A DNA stretch of 64,000 bases from Aequorivita sp. CIP111184 (lineage in GTDB: Bacteria; Bacteroidota; Bacteroidia; Flavobacteriales; Flavobacteriaceae), in contig NZ_UEFQ01000026.1 of the NCBI RefSeq assembly GCF_900489465.1, positions 62,001 to 126,000 of the forward strand, given 5' to 3'. The notes beneath the pieces are model-generated. The model worked only from the letters and a program-made list of their open reading frames with translations, was not told the DNA's origin and made no database searches. Position numbers and translations under genes: made by a program. Shown here one piece after another: positions 52,063 through 61,055 of this stretch (the stretch's first letter is position 1; each line of letters starts with the position of its first letter).

Positions 52063-53316
52063 ATGAAAAATTCGGATTACAAAATACATATCATTGGAGC
52101 GGGAGTTAGCGGCTTAATTGCGGCTACTGTTCTTGAGCAAAATGGATTTTCTCCTGTTATTATTGAGGCTACTGATAGGGTGGGAGGAAGAGTAAAAACG
52201 GATCTTTTAGAGGGATATCAATTAGATCATGGCTTTCAAGTATTACTAACCGCTTACCCATATGCCCAGAAGTATCTCAACTTGGAATCTTTAGATTTAC
52301 AAAAATTCTTACCAGGAGCAGCCATTTATAAAAATGGGAAACAAATTGTGATAGGCGACCCCTTAAGAGATGCGTCGTTGTTATTTTCTACACTATTTTC
52401 AGGCATCGGAACTTTTTCAGACAAACTTAAAATACTTCAGCTGAACCATAATTTGAAGAAAAAAACGTTGTCCACCATATTTTCTGATAAAGAACAGACT
52501 ACGTTATCTTATTTAAAAGATTTTGGTTTTTCAAATGAAATGATAGACGACTTCTTCAAACCTTTTTTCAGCGGTATTTTTCTTGAAAACAAATTAGAAA
52601 CCTCCAGTAGAATGTTTGAATTTGTGTATAAAATGTTTGGAGAAGGTTATGCCGCATTACCAAAAGCCGGTATTGAAGCGATTCCGAAGCAACTTTCCCA
52701 AAATCTAAAGCATACCACTTTTAGGTTCAACACTAAAGTGACCGCAGTAAAAGATGGAGAAATTACACTTGCTGATCATACCCAATTAGAAAGTGATTTT
52801 ACTATTTTGGCTACAGATGCAAATAACCTAATTGAAAATTTAAAAAATCAAGCATTGAAGTGGAAGTCTTGTGATACTTTATATTTTGAAACTGAAAAGA
52901 GAACCATTAAAAAACCGTTAATCGGTCTTATTCCAAAAGAGGGAACTTTAATAAATAATATTTTTTATCATACGAGTTTAGCTACAACCAAAAAACCGAA
53001 TAAAGAATTGCTATCGGTAACCGTTATAGAGCGTCAAAACTTAAGTGATCAAGAACTTATAGATCGGGTGAGCGAAGAATTAAAAGAGCACTGTCGTATT
53101 GTTACGAGTAGGTTTATTAAACAATATACCATACCAATGGCATTACCAGATTTGGCGGACTTACGCTACGAAATGTCACCTTCGGAAACACGTTTAACAG
53201 ATGGCCTTTTTTTAGCCGGAGACACACAATTAAATGGTTCTTTAAATGCTGCTATGATTTCTGGAGAACGCGCTGCACTTGGGGTGATAGAAACGATATC
53301 AAGTACCATTTCTTAG
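52063..53316 (+). CDS. FAD-dependent oxidoreductase (amine oxidase / phytoene desaturase-like fold)
   Basis: A 417-residue flavoprotein. The dinucleotide-binding fold is KIHIIGAGVSGLIAATVLEQNGFSPVIIEATDRVGGRVKT, followed by YQLDHGFQVLLTAYP, and the C-terminal FAD motif is LTDGLFLAGDTQLNGSLNAAMISGERAA. This is the NAD(P)-binding Rossmann/amine oxidase family seen beside photolyase genes in many light-inducible clusters; the substrate has not been settled. It begins 52 bases after operator D. It is divergent from the pterin genes. Confidence 0.85.
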   Translation: MKNSDYKIHIIGAGVSGLIAATVLEQNGFSPVIIEATDRVGGRVKTDLLEGYQLDHGFQVLLTAYPYAQKYLNLESLDLQKFLPGAAIYKNGKQIVIGDPLRDASLLFSTLFSGIGTFSDKLKILQLNHNLKKKTLSTIFSDKEQTTLSYLKDFGFSNEMIDDFFKPFFSGIFLENKLETSSRMFEFVYKMFGEGYAALPKAGIEAIPKQLSQNLKHTTFRFNTKVTAVKDGEITLADHTQLESDFTILATDANNLIENLKNQALKWKSCDTLYFETEKRTIKKPLIGLIPKEGTLINNIFYHTSLATTKKPNKELLSVTVIERQNLSDQELIDRVSEELKEHCRIVTSRFIKQYTIPMALPDLADLRYEMSPSETRLTDGLFLAGDTQLNGSLNAAMISGERAALGVIETISSTIS

Positions 53317-53397
53317 GAAAAAGGTTTTAGTAACGATACTTAAACCAAGGGTTTAATGCTGTTCCCAGAACATTCAATTTGATAGTTGTGCCCATGC

Positions 53398-53625
53398 CTA
53401 AATTCCTGAGCTGGGTCTTCCTTTTAATCGAATATCAATCCTTTTTTTCTTTTCCGTCAAGCGCTTCATTACCTCCATTAAAGAGTCATCTTTTGTTTTT
53501 TTGTAAATCTCGTTAATGGCGAGAATAAGTCGCTTTGCTTCTCGTGTAGCTTCTACTCTATCACTGGTAGTAAGATTACTCATACTAGCCTCTTCAAAAG
53601 CTGTTGCTTCTTGTAAAATATCCAT
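53398..53625 (-). CDS. small helical hypothetical protein
   Basis: A 75-residue soluble protein, all-helical by composition (LTTSDRVEATREAKRLILAINEIYKKTKDDSLMEVMKRLTEKKKRIDIRLKGRP). It looks like a conserved small Bacteroidota protein but I do not recognise the family. It stands alone and is convergent with the FAD oxidoreductase. Confidence 0.5.
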   Translation of the reverse strand: MDILQEATAFEEASMSNLTTSDRVEATREAKRLILAINEIYKKTKDDSLMEVMKRLTEKKKRIDIRLKGRPSSGI

Positions 53626-54082
53626 AGATAATTTTGATTAATCGCTGGTAAAACTATTAAATCAAAACAGATTTTACAAGTACTAGAGCCTAGTTATGAA
53701 TATTTTAACAGGACAGATCGCAGTAGATAAGCTTATTATTGGTTTTGAAATAAAAATCACTAGAAATTTTATTCCAGTACCAATGAATATAGCGCTTTGC
53801 CAAAAATAGAGTTTGGAATTCCATTATTTATAAATCTTTTCACCTAGAACTTTTTTACTGTAATGACGTTTAAACTGCCAATAGAGTAAGACCCTTTATT
53901 GTTCTAACAGTAACTAAAATATCAATAATTACTACTACAATCTCTAATGGTGTATTTAAGATTCTTAGACGGTTGGTATGAGATTAGTTGAGGTATATTT
54001 TCAAGCCACGAACGAAATGAACTGGTTCAGAGATTTTAGTAAGTAGGTTAGAACTAGCAATAAGTTATAAACGGAGTTAGCC
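53626..54082. other. intergenic stretch with no clear gene
   Basis: About 450 AT-rich bases. A 37-codon open frame at 53696-53809 (plus) has a plausible residue composition but no recognised similarity. No repeat or hairpin of note. Confidence 0.4.
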
Positions 54083-55234
54083 TTAGTATTTTCTAATATA
54101 TTTATTTAAATCAGAACTTAGTATTTCTTTTAATTCTCTTTCATTTCCTTCACTTGTTTCAGTAAATAAAATTCCAAATGCAGGGTATTTATTAAAATCT
54201 AATTTTCTAATAACTAATATATTTTCTAAATCTTGTTTAAGCATATCAAAATCAAAATGAGAGATTTCTGATGGTTTAAAACCTGAATTATTGTTTAATA
54301 AAATGATGCTATAAATTTCATCTTTCTTATTTTTAAAAACTTCATCCCAATTCGGTTTTTTATTTTGAATGAAATATTGGTATGAATTAAACTTAAATGC
54401 ATACCACGAAAGATCTCCAGTCGTGCACCACCCTCCAAATCGTTGCGGGTTTATTTCTATTGGTTTTATGATTCCTTTTTTATCAATTCTAACCTCTACA
54501 TGTAAAGGAAAATTTTTCAAATCAGCTTTTTTCCCTATGGGTTTTAAAAACTCTTCAACGCTTTCTTTGTACTTGCGAATTATGCTTTGAGAATCACTTA
54601 CATCAGTACTTGAAGAAAACATATGATGTAGAATATTTAGAATAACCACTTCTCCATCATTATTAAAATAGGCATCTATGGCAAATTCTTCTCCTTCTAT
54701 GTATTCTTCTATAATAAAAGTAGAAGCATCCATTACCTCTTTAGGATAAATGCTTTTTAGATTATCATAGTTTAACTCTTTTTGAGCAGTATGCCAGTCA
54801 GACTTGTTACGAACAATATGTACTCCAATACTAAAAAAACCTAATGAAGGCTTAATAACAAATGGAAGTTTTAATTCATTAATATCTAAGGTTTGAATAT
54901 CATCTATTTTAATTTTTCTAAACAGGAAATCAGGAAATATATCTTTAGTTAATTCTCTAAATTTAAGCTTGTCCTTAAATAACCTTATTTGGTTAGGTAG
55001 GTTAGTTTTTTTTAGATTGTTGAAAATCCAAGTTAATGCGTTCTCGGAATTTGTGTAAACAAGAGGATTTGGACTGTTTAGGATTTTATTCTTCGCATCA
55101 TTTTCAGAAATCCAATTCAAAGAATTATCATTAATCAATGACTTCGCTTCTTTAGTAGAAACAATTTCAAAATTATTTTCTTTAATAGTTCTTACTAGAA
55201 AATCTGAAATATATGGGTTGTCTATAAGTATCAT
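54083..55234 (-). CDS. ATP-grasp domain protein
   Basis: A 383-residue carboxylate-amine/thiol ligase-like protein. ATP-grasp marks are FRELTKDIFPDFLFRKI, LPFVIKPSLGFFSIGVHIVRN (phosphate-anchoring loop), FIIEEYIEGEEFAIDAYF and the metal-binding HVEVRIDKKGIIKPIEINPQRFGGWC. It probably joins a carboxyl group to an amine, but the substrate is unknown and no partner biosynthetic gene is next to it. The start is ATG 55234 (ILIDNPYISDF); an ATG at 55303 adds 23 unrelated residues. Confidence 0.85.
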   Translation of the reverse strand: MILIDNPYISDFLVRTIKENNFEIVSTKEAKSLINDNSLNWISENDAKNKILNSPNPLVYTNSENALTWIFNNLKKTNLPNQIRLFKDKLKFRELTKDIFPDFLFRKIKIDDIQTLDINELKLPFVIKPSLGFFSIGVHIVRNKSDWHTAQKELNYDNLKSIYPKEVMDASTFIIEEYIEGEEFAIDAYFNNDGEVVILNILHHMFSSSTDVSDSQSIIRKYKESVEEFLKPIGKKADLKNFPLHVEVRIDKKGIIKPIEINPQRFGGWCTTGDLSWYAFKFNSYQYFIQNKKPNWDEVFKNKKDEIYSIILLNNNSGFKPSEISHFDFDMLKQDLENILVIRKLDFNKYPAFGILFTETSEGNERELKEILSSDLNKYIRKY

Positions 55235-55338
55235 TTTTATGTTCGTGTTCGTGTTGGTTAAGGCTAACATATAGATAAACACTATTATAGTTTTTACTCC
55301 CATAATATAGTTATCTACTTAAAGAACTTCCAAATATA

Positions 55339-55572
55339 TCAATAATTCCAACTTAGTTTTTTCTTAAAAAAATAAATGAGCAAATTAAGAGGTTCTCCAA
55401 GTGTCGCTATATTTTCGTTTAGTTCTACTTGTTTAACAATCTCAGAAAAATCACCTGTTAGTTGACGATTCCAACAAATCGTGTTTATTTCTCCTTGAAA
55501 AGGCGTGGAAACCAGATCTTGAAAATTTTTGACCAGTTGGATTTGATTTGTAGCATGAGGTAAATCTATCAT
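55339..55572 (-). CDS. short hypothetical, possibly a truncated protein
   Basis: A 77-residue protein. Residues 11-60 (IQLVKNFQDLVSTPFQGEINTICWNRQLTGDFSEIVKQVELNENIATLGE) resemble the beginning of a longer DUF1826-like protein; after that the sequence becomes LLIYFFKKKLSWNY, which looks unlike a domain. I suspect a C-terminally truncated gene. The similarity is from memory and should be treated as weak. Confidence 0.4.
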   Translation of the reverse strand: MIDLPHATNQIQLVKNFQDLVSTPFQGEINTICWNRQLTGDFSEIVKQVELNENIATLGEPLNLLIYFFKKKLSWNY

Positions 55573-55819
55573 AGGGGAACTTTAAGTATTAATTATAAAG
55601 TCGAAAAGAACGGGGTAAGGTTGCTAAATACGTTTGATCTTAATCTTCTATTGTACTTATACTGCAGCTATTTGTAAGATTGTTTTCAAATATAAAATAA
55701 AAGTAAAATATCCGCGATCACTGGAAAATTCATGAAGTATATTATTGAGCTTCTTTTATTATTTTAAGGGTTTACTAGAGTTGCCCGCAATTGTATTTTA
55801 ATAAATTGATTCATAGTGT

Positions 55820-55861
55820 TTATTTGATTATAAATGATATATATCATTTATAATCAAATAA
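55820..55861. promoter_or_regulatory. perfect 42-base palindrome containing an FNR-like box
   Basis: The two 21-base arms are perfect reverse complements with no loop, starting TTATTTGATTATAAATG and meeting in ATAT. The centre, TGATATATATCA (55835-55846), is the same 12-mer as at 33257. It ends 37 bases before the membrane-protein ATG at 55899. Confidence 0.7.
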
Positions 55862-55898
55862 TTAAGTGCTATTTTTATATAATTAAAAAATAAATATT

Positions 55899-56225
55899 AT
55901 GGGTAATGTTACTAAAGGAACAAGTAAAATAATTTATTGGGTTCTATTGCTATTGTCATTTGTTATTGGTGTTGTTTTTTACAATCTCCTTCATGGTCAA
56001 TTTAGCATGCAATTTCTTCTGTTTTTCTCAGGGGTACCATTTTTTTTCTTTGTTGCAGGAGTTTACGGTTTAATGTGGCCAATTATTAAACCTTCTGGAG
56101 ATGCAACCTACATAAGTCATGCAATTATAGTAGGGGTATTTTTTGTTATATTATTTTTTATCCACGTTTGGCTAATCTTACCTCAAATATGTCCTGATTT
56201 TGGAGCCTGTCTGCTTGGGGGGTAG
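55899..56225 (+). CDS. three-helix membrane protein
   Basis: A 108-residue membrane protein with hydrophobic segments at about 12-30, 37-60 and 74-94, separated by short loops (HGQFSMQF and KPSGDATYISH). The C-terminal CPDFGACLLGG has two cysteines that could be redox-active or bind a metal. No family recognised. Its promoter contains the large palindrome, so it is probably strongly regulated. Confidence 0.6.
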   Translation: MGNVTKGTSKIIYWVLLLLSFVIGVVFYNLLHGQFSMQFLLFFSGVPFFFFVAGVYGLMWPIIKPSGDATYISHAIIVGVFFVILFFIHVWLILPQICPDFGACLLGG

Positions 56226-56316
56226 ATTCAAAATGAAATTAACTTCTTACGTATGACCCAGTATTAATTATAGTTTTATTAATACGGTGGTTATTATACG
56301 GGTATCAGTGTGCTTT

Positions 56317-56967
56317 TTATTCAGATTTGCTGTTGTCAAATCGTATATTAGGTAAGCCTAAAAGCCCTCTTAAGAATCCGTGAATAATCGCGATTGGCAG
56401 AAACAGGATGCTTATTATTAGCATGCTAAGTTCGTAAAATAAGGAACTGTCTTTGTATGGTTTTCCTTTAAGTCTAGATTGCAATGCACTGAGGGGGATT
56501 CCGTACATATTTCCTGTAATCATCATTTGGGAAGCCGAAAGTATAATTTGTGCTTTTTCTTGTCCGTATTCTTTTACAATTGCGTCATAAGCGTATTTCT
56601 TTGGGAACCCTCTTGAATCTGCAAAATGTTGGGCAAATAGTATTGCTTTTGCTTCTTCAGGTTTAATAAAATTACCTCCGCCTCCTTCACTTAAAAAGCT
56701 GTTTATTTCTTCGTTACCCATTCCTTGGCGCAAAGCCATTTTAGCGTGGCCATAGGAGCAGATTGCACAACCATTTACTTCGGTTACTGCCAATTGTATG
56801 CGCTTCACAAAATTTTGGTCAACTAACTTACTTTTATTATTTCCAATTAGTTTTGACATTGCCCTTGGGGCAAAAACGGCGGCGCGATACATTTCCAATA
56901 AACTGAATTTACGTTTAAATTCACTTCTTGAACTTATTGATTTTGGTAATGTTATACGCTCTTTCAT
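56317..56967 (-). CDS. carboxymuconolactone decarboxylase / AhpD-like family protein
   Basis: A 216-residue AhpD-type protein. The redox CxxC is in VNGCAICSYGHAKMALRQGM (residues ~70-80), as in peroxidase-associated AhpD. The rest is helical, with a hydrophobic tail near the end (LIISILFLPIAIIHGFLRGLLGLP) that could be a membrane anchor. It probably serves as a thiol reductant for a peroxidase. No peroxidase is adjacent, apart from the decayed one at 22622. Confidence 0.8.
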   Translation of the reverse strand: MKERITLPKSISSRSEFKRKFSLLEMYRAAVFAPRAMSKLIGNNKSKLVDQNFVKRIQLAVTEVNGCAICSYGHAKMALRQGMGNEEINSFLSEGGGGNFIKPEEAKAILFAQHFADSRGFPKKYAYDAIVKEYGQEKAQIILSASQMMITGNMYGIPLSALQSRLKGKPYKDSSLFYELSMLIISILFLPIAIIHGFLRGLLGLPNIRFDNSKSE

Positions 56968-57090
56968 TTTTTATTTGCTTCTCAATTTCTTTAGCTGATC
57001 GCTAAGAGTTTTCAGCTAGTAGAGGAGTCGCATTTTTACCGAAATACTATCTTTTTGATACGTGTTTTTTGCGTTTTTTTATGCCGCTAG

Positions 57091-57702
57091 CTACTTTCTA
57101 CCTGTTAACAAGAAAATAGGATAATTACCTATTGGTTTTTCCATTACACTTGCGGTTTGAATCTTCAATTCTTTAAAACCAGCTTTTTTTGCAATGCTTA
57201 AGAATTCGTTTCTGTCAAATCCATTATGAAACACTCCAGTGTCCTCTGTATGAAACGAACCATCCTCTGTGTCGAGATCGGCTATGGCAATGGTTCCATT
57301 ATCCTTAAGCAAGGAATAAAATTTATTGAAAAGCTCTTGAACGTTTTCAATATGATGAATAGTCATAGACGAAATGATAGCATCAAATTTTGTGTCTAAT
57401 GTTTCTTTGGTTAAATCTAGCTGCACTATTTGAACCTTGCAGTCTATGGTATCTATTTTAGATTTTAAAACGCCAATCATAGCTGCAGAAACATCGACTG
57501 CTGTAATTTCACTAACATATGGAGCAACTTGAGATAATAACAATCCTGTGCCGGAACCAAAATCCATAATATGCATTTCCTTTGAAAATGATAGCTCCTT
57601 TAGTATTGTTTGGCCAATATTAGCTACATTTTGAGTTCTGGTTTTTTCTCCATCATATTCCTTTGCCTTTTCTGCAAAATAATCTTTTTGTTCTGATTTC
57701 AT
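57091..57702 (-). CDS. class I SAM-dependent methyltransferase
   Basis: A 203-residue methyltransferase. Motif I is HIMDFGSGTGLLLSQVAPYV, motif II TAVDVSAAMIGVLKSK, motif IV DAIISSMTIHHIENVQELFNKFYSLLKDNGTIAIADLD. These are typical of small soluble UbiE-like methyltransferases, so the substrate is unknown. The start is ATG 57702; the in-frame TTG 13 codons upstream is less likely. Confidence 0.85.
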   Translation of the reverse strand: MKSEQKDYFAEKAKEYDGEKTRTQNVANIGQTILKELSFSKEMHIMDFGSGTGLLLSQVAPYVSEITAVDVSAAMIGVLKSKIDTIDCKVQIVQLDLTKETLDTKFDAIISSMTIHHIENVQELFNKFYSLLKDNGTIAIADLDTEDGSFHTEDTGVFHNGFDRNEFLSIAKKAGFKELKIQTASVMEKPIGNYPIFLLTGRK

Positions 57703-57780
57703 TTTTTGATTTATTTTAAAATTCAGCCATCTCAGCTGCAATTAGTAATTAGTAATGAATAAAAAAAAGCTAATAAAAGT

Positions 57781-57875
57781 CTATTCAACAATTAAACACC
57801 TCAACAATTAAACAATTCAACAATCTAACAATCCAACAGTCCAACAGTCCAATAGTCCAACAATCCAACAATCAA
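57781..57875. repeat. degenerate tandem array of CAACAATCC/CAACAGTCC units
   Basis: About nine or ten copies of an 8-10-base CAACAATTNAA / CAACAGTC unit between the methyltransferase and PEP synthase genes. It is typical of flavobacterial intergenic microrepeats and not a CRISPR array, since units abut without spacers. Confidence 0.7.
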
Positions 57876-57880
57876 AAACT

Positions 57881-60274
57881 CTATTCCCCCTCAGCCATTG
57901 CAATATTTTCAATTCCCTTTATTAAAGCATCAGGATTAAAGGAAATACTATTAATTCCATTTTTCACCAAAAACTGGGCATATTCAGGATAGTCACTTGG
58001 CGCCTGTCCACAAAGGCCCGTATGTGTTTTTGTCTTTTTTGCTTTTGTCAAAGTCATTTCTATTAGCTGCATTACAGCGGGATCAAAGGGGTTGAAGATT
58101 TCACTCAACAATTCAGAATCTCTGTCTGCCCCTAGTGTAAGTTGGGTAAGGTCGTTAGAACCTATAGAGAAGCCGTCAAAGTGTTTTGCAAATTCTTCGG
58201 CAAGCAAGGCATTGCTTGGTATTTCTATCATTACATACAACTCCAAGCCGTTTTCATTGCGTTTTAATCCGCATGTGCGCATTACTTCAATTACTTTTTC
58301 AGCTTCAGGAATTGTTCTGCAGAAAGGGATCATCAGTTTTACATTGGTCAAGCCCATTTCATCGCGTACCATTTTCATCGCCTTGCATTCCATCTCAAAC
58401 GCGTCTTTGTATAAAGGATGATAATAACGGGAAGCACCTCTAAAACCTATCATGGGGTTTTCTTCACTAGGCTCAAATTGCTTTCCTCCAATGAGATTTG
58501 CATATTCATTGGATTTGAAATCACTCATCCTCACAATTACATCTTTGGGATAAAAAGCGGCTGCCATTTTTGCCGTTGCCTCAGCCAAGGTCTGAATAAA
58601 ATACGCTTCCTTGCTTTTATACAAGCGCGTTGTTGCTTCAATTTTTTCTTTTGCAACCAAATCCTCAACTTTATCAAAATGCTTTAATGCCATTGGATGA
58701 ATGCCGATGGTATTGCTGATAATAAACTCCATACGCATTAAACCCACACCATCGTTTGGCAAAAGTGAAAACCCAAAGGCCTCATCGGGATGCGCAAGAA
58801 TAAGCATGGCTTTTGTCTTAATCTTTGGCACATTGGAAATATCTATTACTTTTTCGTCCCATTTTAATAAACCATCATAAACCACCCCCATATTTCCGTT
58901 TGCAGTAGAAACGGTGATTAGTTGTCCGTCAACAATATTCTTTGTTCCATCCCCCGTTCCAACTACGGCACTGGCGCCTAATTCCCGGGCAACAATGGCA
59001 GCATGGGATGTTCTTCCTCCTTGGTCTGTAATGATAGCTGATACTTTTTTCATAACAGGATCCCAATCGGGATCGGTACGTTCAGTCACCAAGATATCTC
59101 CCTTGTTTAATTTTGATATTTCAGAAGGAGATCTTAGTAATCTAGCTTTTCCTGAAACAATTTTATTTCCTAAGCCAGCACCGCTGCAGAGTGTTTTTCC
59201 TTTTTCTAGTAGGCTGTATTGTTTGAATATATTTTGTTTTTTATTACTATGAACAGTCTCTGGGCGTGCCTGCACTATGTATATTTTTCCGTCTTCTCCA
59301 TCTTTAGCCCATTCTATATCCATTTGGCATTTGTAGTGCTCCTGAATAATGCAGGCCCATTTTGCTAGCTGCACTACTTCTTTATCAGACAGTACATATT
59401 GATCTCTTTTTTCTGCCGTTGTATCCAGATTTATAATGGCCTCTTCTGGTTTTAAAATTTCATTGGCTTGAACGGAAGAATATACCATTGTTTTTATTTT
59501 ACTTCCCAATTTACGTGCAATGATTGGTTGTTTAACCTTTCCTAGCAAGGGTTTAAAAACAAGAAACTCATCTGTATTCACAGTTCCTTGCACCACGTTT
59601 TCCCCCAATCCCCATGCACCAGAAACGAGCACCACATTTTCAAAACCTGAATCAGGATCTATAGTAAACATCACACCCGAACTGGCAATATCTGAACGTA
59701 TCATCATTTGGACACCAATAGATAGCGCCACTTTCATATGGTCAAAGCCATTGTCGAGTCTATATTTTATAGCTCTATCAGTAAACAAAGAGGCGTAACA
59801 ACGCAGGCAAGCCTTTAATAGGTTTTCGGGGCCTTTAACGTTTAAATAGGTTTCCTGCTGCCCTGCAAAACTTGCATTTGGCAAATCTTCGGCTGTGGCG
59901 CTGCTGCGAACGGCAAATGTTTTTTCTGAACCAACAGCTAATTGCAATTTGGAATACGCCTCAATGATATTTTCTTTAAGTATCTCGGGGAAGTGACCTG
60001 ACAGTATCAAACCTCTGACTCGGAGTCCGATTTCAGATAGGTTATTGAAAGTGGTGGTATCTAGCTCTGAAAGCATTTCAGTTAAACGAGGAACAAAATT
60101 ATTTTCATTTAAAAACATCCAATAAGCTTCAGCGGTAATTGCGAAACCCTCCGGCACCGCAACTCCTTTTGATGAAAGTGCTTGGTACATTTCCCCAAGG
60201 GATGCGTTTTTACCACCAACAATTGGAATATCTTTTATACTTACTTCCGAAAAATGTTTTATTAGTTCCTTCAT
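57881..60274 (-). CDS. ppsA: phosphoenolpyruvate synthase
   Basis: PEP synthase makes PEP from pyruvate and ATP, the gluconeogenic step. The 797-residue length fits. The N-terminal ATP-grasp-like domain has GGKNASLGEMYQAL and AVRSSATAEDLPNASFAGQQETYLN. The phosphohistidine domain holds TDQGGRTSHAAIVARELG (catalytic His), and the C-terminal PEP-binding domain has MRMEFIISNTIG and IGSNDLTQLTLGADRDS, with the Cys in TGLCGQAPSDYPEYAQF. It stands alone. Confidence 0.97.
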   Translation of the reverse strand: MKELIKHFSEVSIKDIPIVGGKNASLGEMYQALSSKGVAVPEGFAITAEAYWMFLNENNFVPRLTEMLSELDTTTFNNLSEIGLRVRGLILSGHFPEILKENIIEAYSKLQLAVGSEKTFAVRSSATAEDLPNASFAGQQETYLNVKGPENLLKACLRCYASLFTDRAIKYRLDNGFDHMKVALSIGVQMMIRSDIASSGVMFTIDPDSGFENVVLVSGAWGLGENVVQGTVNTDEFLVFKPLLGKVKQPIIARKLGSKIKTMVYSSVQANEILKPEEAIINLDTTAEKRDQYVLSDKEVVQLAKWACIIQEHYKCQMDIEWAKDGEDGKIYIVQARPETVHSNKKQNIFKQYSLLEKGKTLCSGAGLGNKIVSGKARLLRSPSEISKLNKGDILVTERTDPDWDPVMKKVSAIITDQGGRTSHAAIVARELGASAVVGTGDGTKNIVDGQLITVSTANGNMGVVYDGLLKWDEKVIDISNVPKIKTKAMLILAHPDEAFGFSLLPNDGVGLMRMEFIISNTIGIHPMALKHFDKVEDLVAKEKIEATTRLYKSKEAYFIQTLAEATAKMAAAFYPKDVIVRMSDFKSNEYANLIGGKQFEPSEENPMIGFRGASRYYHPLYKDAFEMECKAMKMVRDEMGLTNVKLMIPFCRTIPEAEKVIEVMRTCGLKRNENGLELYVMIEIPSNALLAEEFAKHFDGFSIGSNDLTQLTLGADRDSELLSEIFNPFDPAVMQLIEMTLTKAKKTKTHTGLCGQAPSDYPEYAQFLVKNGINSISFNPDALIKGIENIAMAEGE

Positions 60275-60371
60275 TATTTCTGTTTTTTATATTTTTTTAA
60301 TCAACTACAAGAGCCAAAAGCCAAGGACAGAGACGACCCACGAATCACAACTCACGCTTCACGACTAACCA

Positions 60372-61055
60372 TCAACCAAAAACAATCCTTCCGTCATCCA
60401 GTTCTATAATTCGCTCCGTTTTATTCGCAAAATCTAGATCGTGTGTTACCACCAATAGAGTTTTATTAAAAGTCTCAGTGAGTTCTTTAAAAATATTGAA
60501 TACAATATCGGCATTCTTGCTGTCCAAATTTCCAGTAGGCTCGTCACACATTATTATTAGTGGGTCGTTTATCATAGCGCGCGCTATTGCAACTCGTTGT
60601 TTTTCGCCACCTGATAATTGATAGGCCATTTTCTTTGCTAATTTCTCGATGCCTAGATCTTTTAAGAATTCATAGGCATTGTGTTCTAATTCTGCTTCGC
60701 TTAACTTATTCAGTTTAAAACCAGGTAGCATTACATTTTTTAGGGCAGTAAATTCATTTAACAAATAGTGAAATTGAAAAACAAACCCAATCTTTTCATT
60801 TCGAATAGCGGCTAACTCTTTTTCTGATTTGTCGCGTATGCTAACATTATCTATCAAAAGCTCTCCCGTATAGTCCGTATCCATCGTTGAAAGAATATAG
60901 AGGAGCGTAGATTTTCCACTTCCCGATCTACCAATTATGGAAGCGTATTCCCCACGAGAAAGGGTAAACGAGATATCTTTTAAAACATCAATCTTAACCG
61001 GATCGTGGAATGATTTACAAATTGAACGTGCCTCTAAAACGATATTATTTTCCAT
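60372..61055 (-). CDS. ABC transporter ATP-binding subunit (LolD-like)
   Basis: A 227-residue ATPase of the MacB/LolD group: Walker A IIGRSGSGKSTLLY, Q-loop FVFQFHYLLNEFTA, signature YQLSGGEKQRVAIARA, Walker B LIIMCDEPTGNLDS, switch His in VVTHDLDFA. It forms an export or lipoprotein-extraction machine with the FtsX-type permease just upstream; the stop of the permease and its start are adjacent (1-base gap). The three genes 63397-60372 form one operon. Confidence 0.93.
   Translation of the reverse strand: MENNIVLEARSICKSFHDPVKIDVLKDISFTLSRGEYASIIGRSGSGKSTLLYILSTMDTDYTGELLIDNVSIRDKSEKELAAIRNEKIGFVFQFHYLLNEFTALKNVMLPGFKLNKLSEAELEHNAYEFLKDLGIEKLAKKMAYQLSGGEKQRVAIARAMINDPLIIMCDEPTGNLDSKNADIVFNIFKELTETFNKTLLVVTHDLDFANKTERIIELDDGRIVFG

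Noticed and set aside
53696-53809. 37-codon open frame in the gap before the ATP-grasp gene
   Set aside because: No recognised similarity, no promoter element and no neighbour coupling.
57781-57875. CRISPR array
   Set aside because: The units are 8-10 bases, degenerate and abutting, with no spacers and no cas genes.
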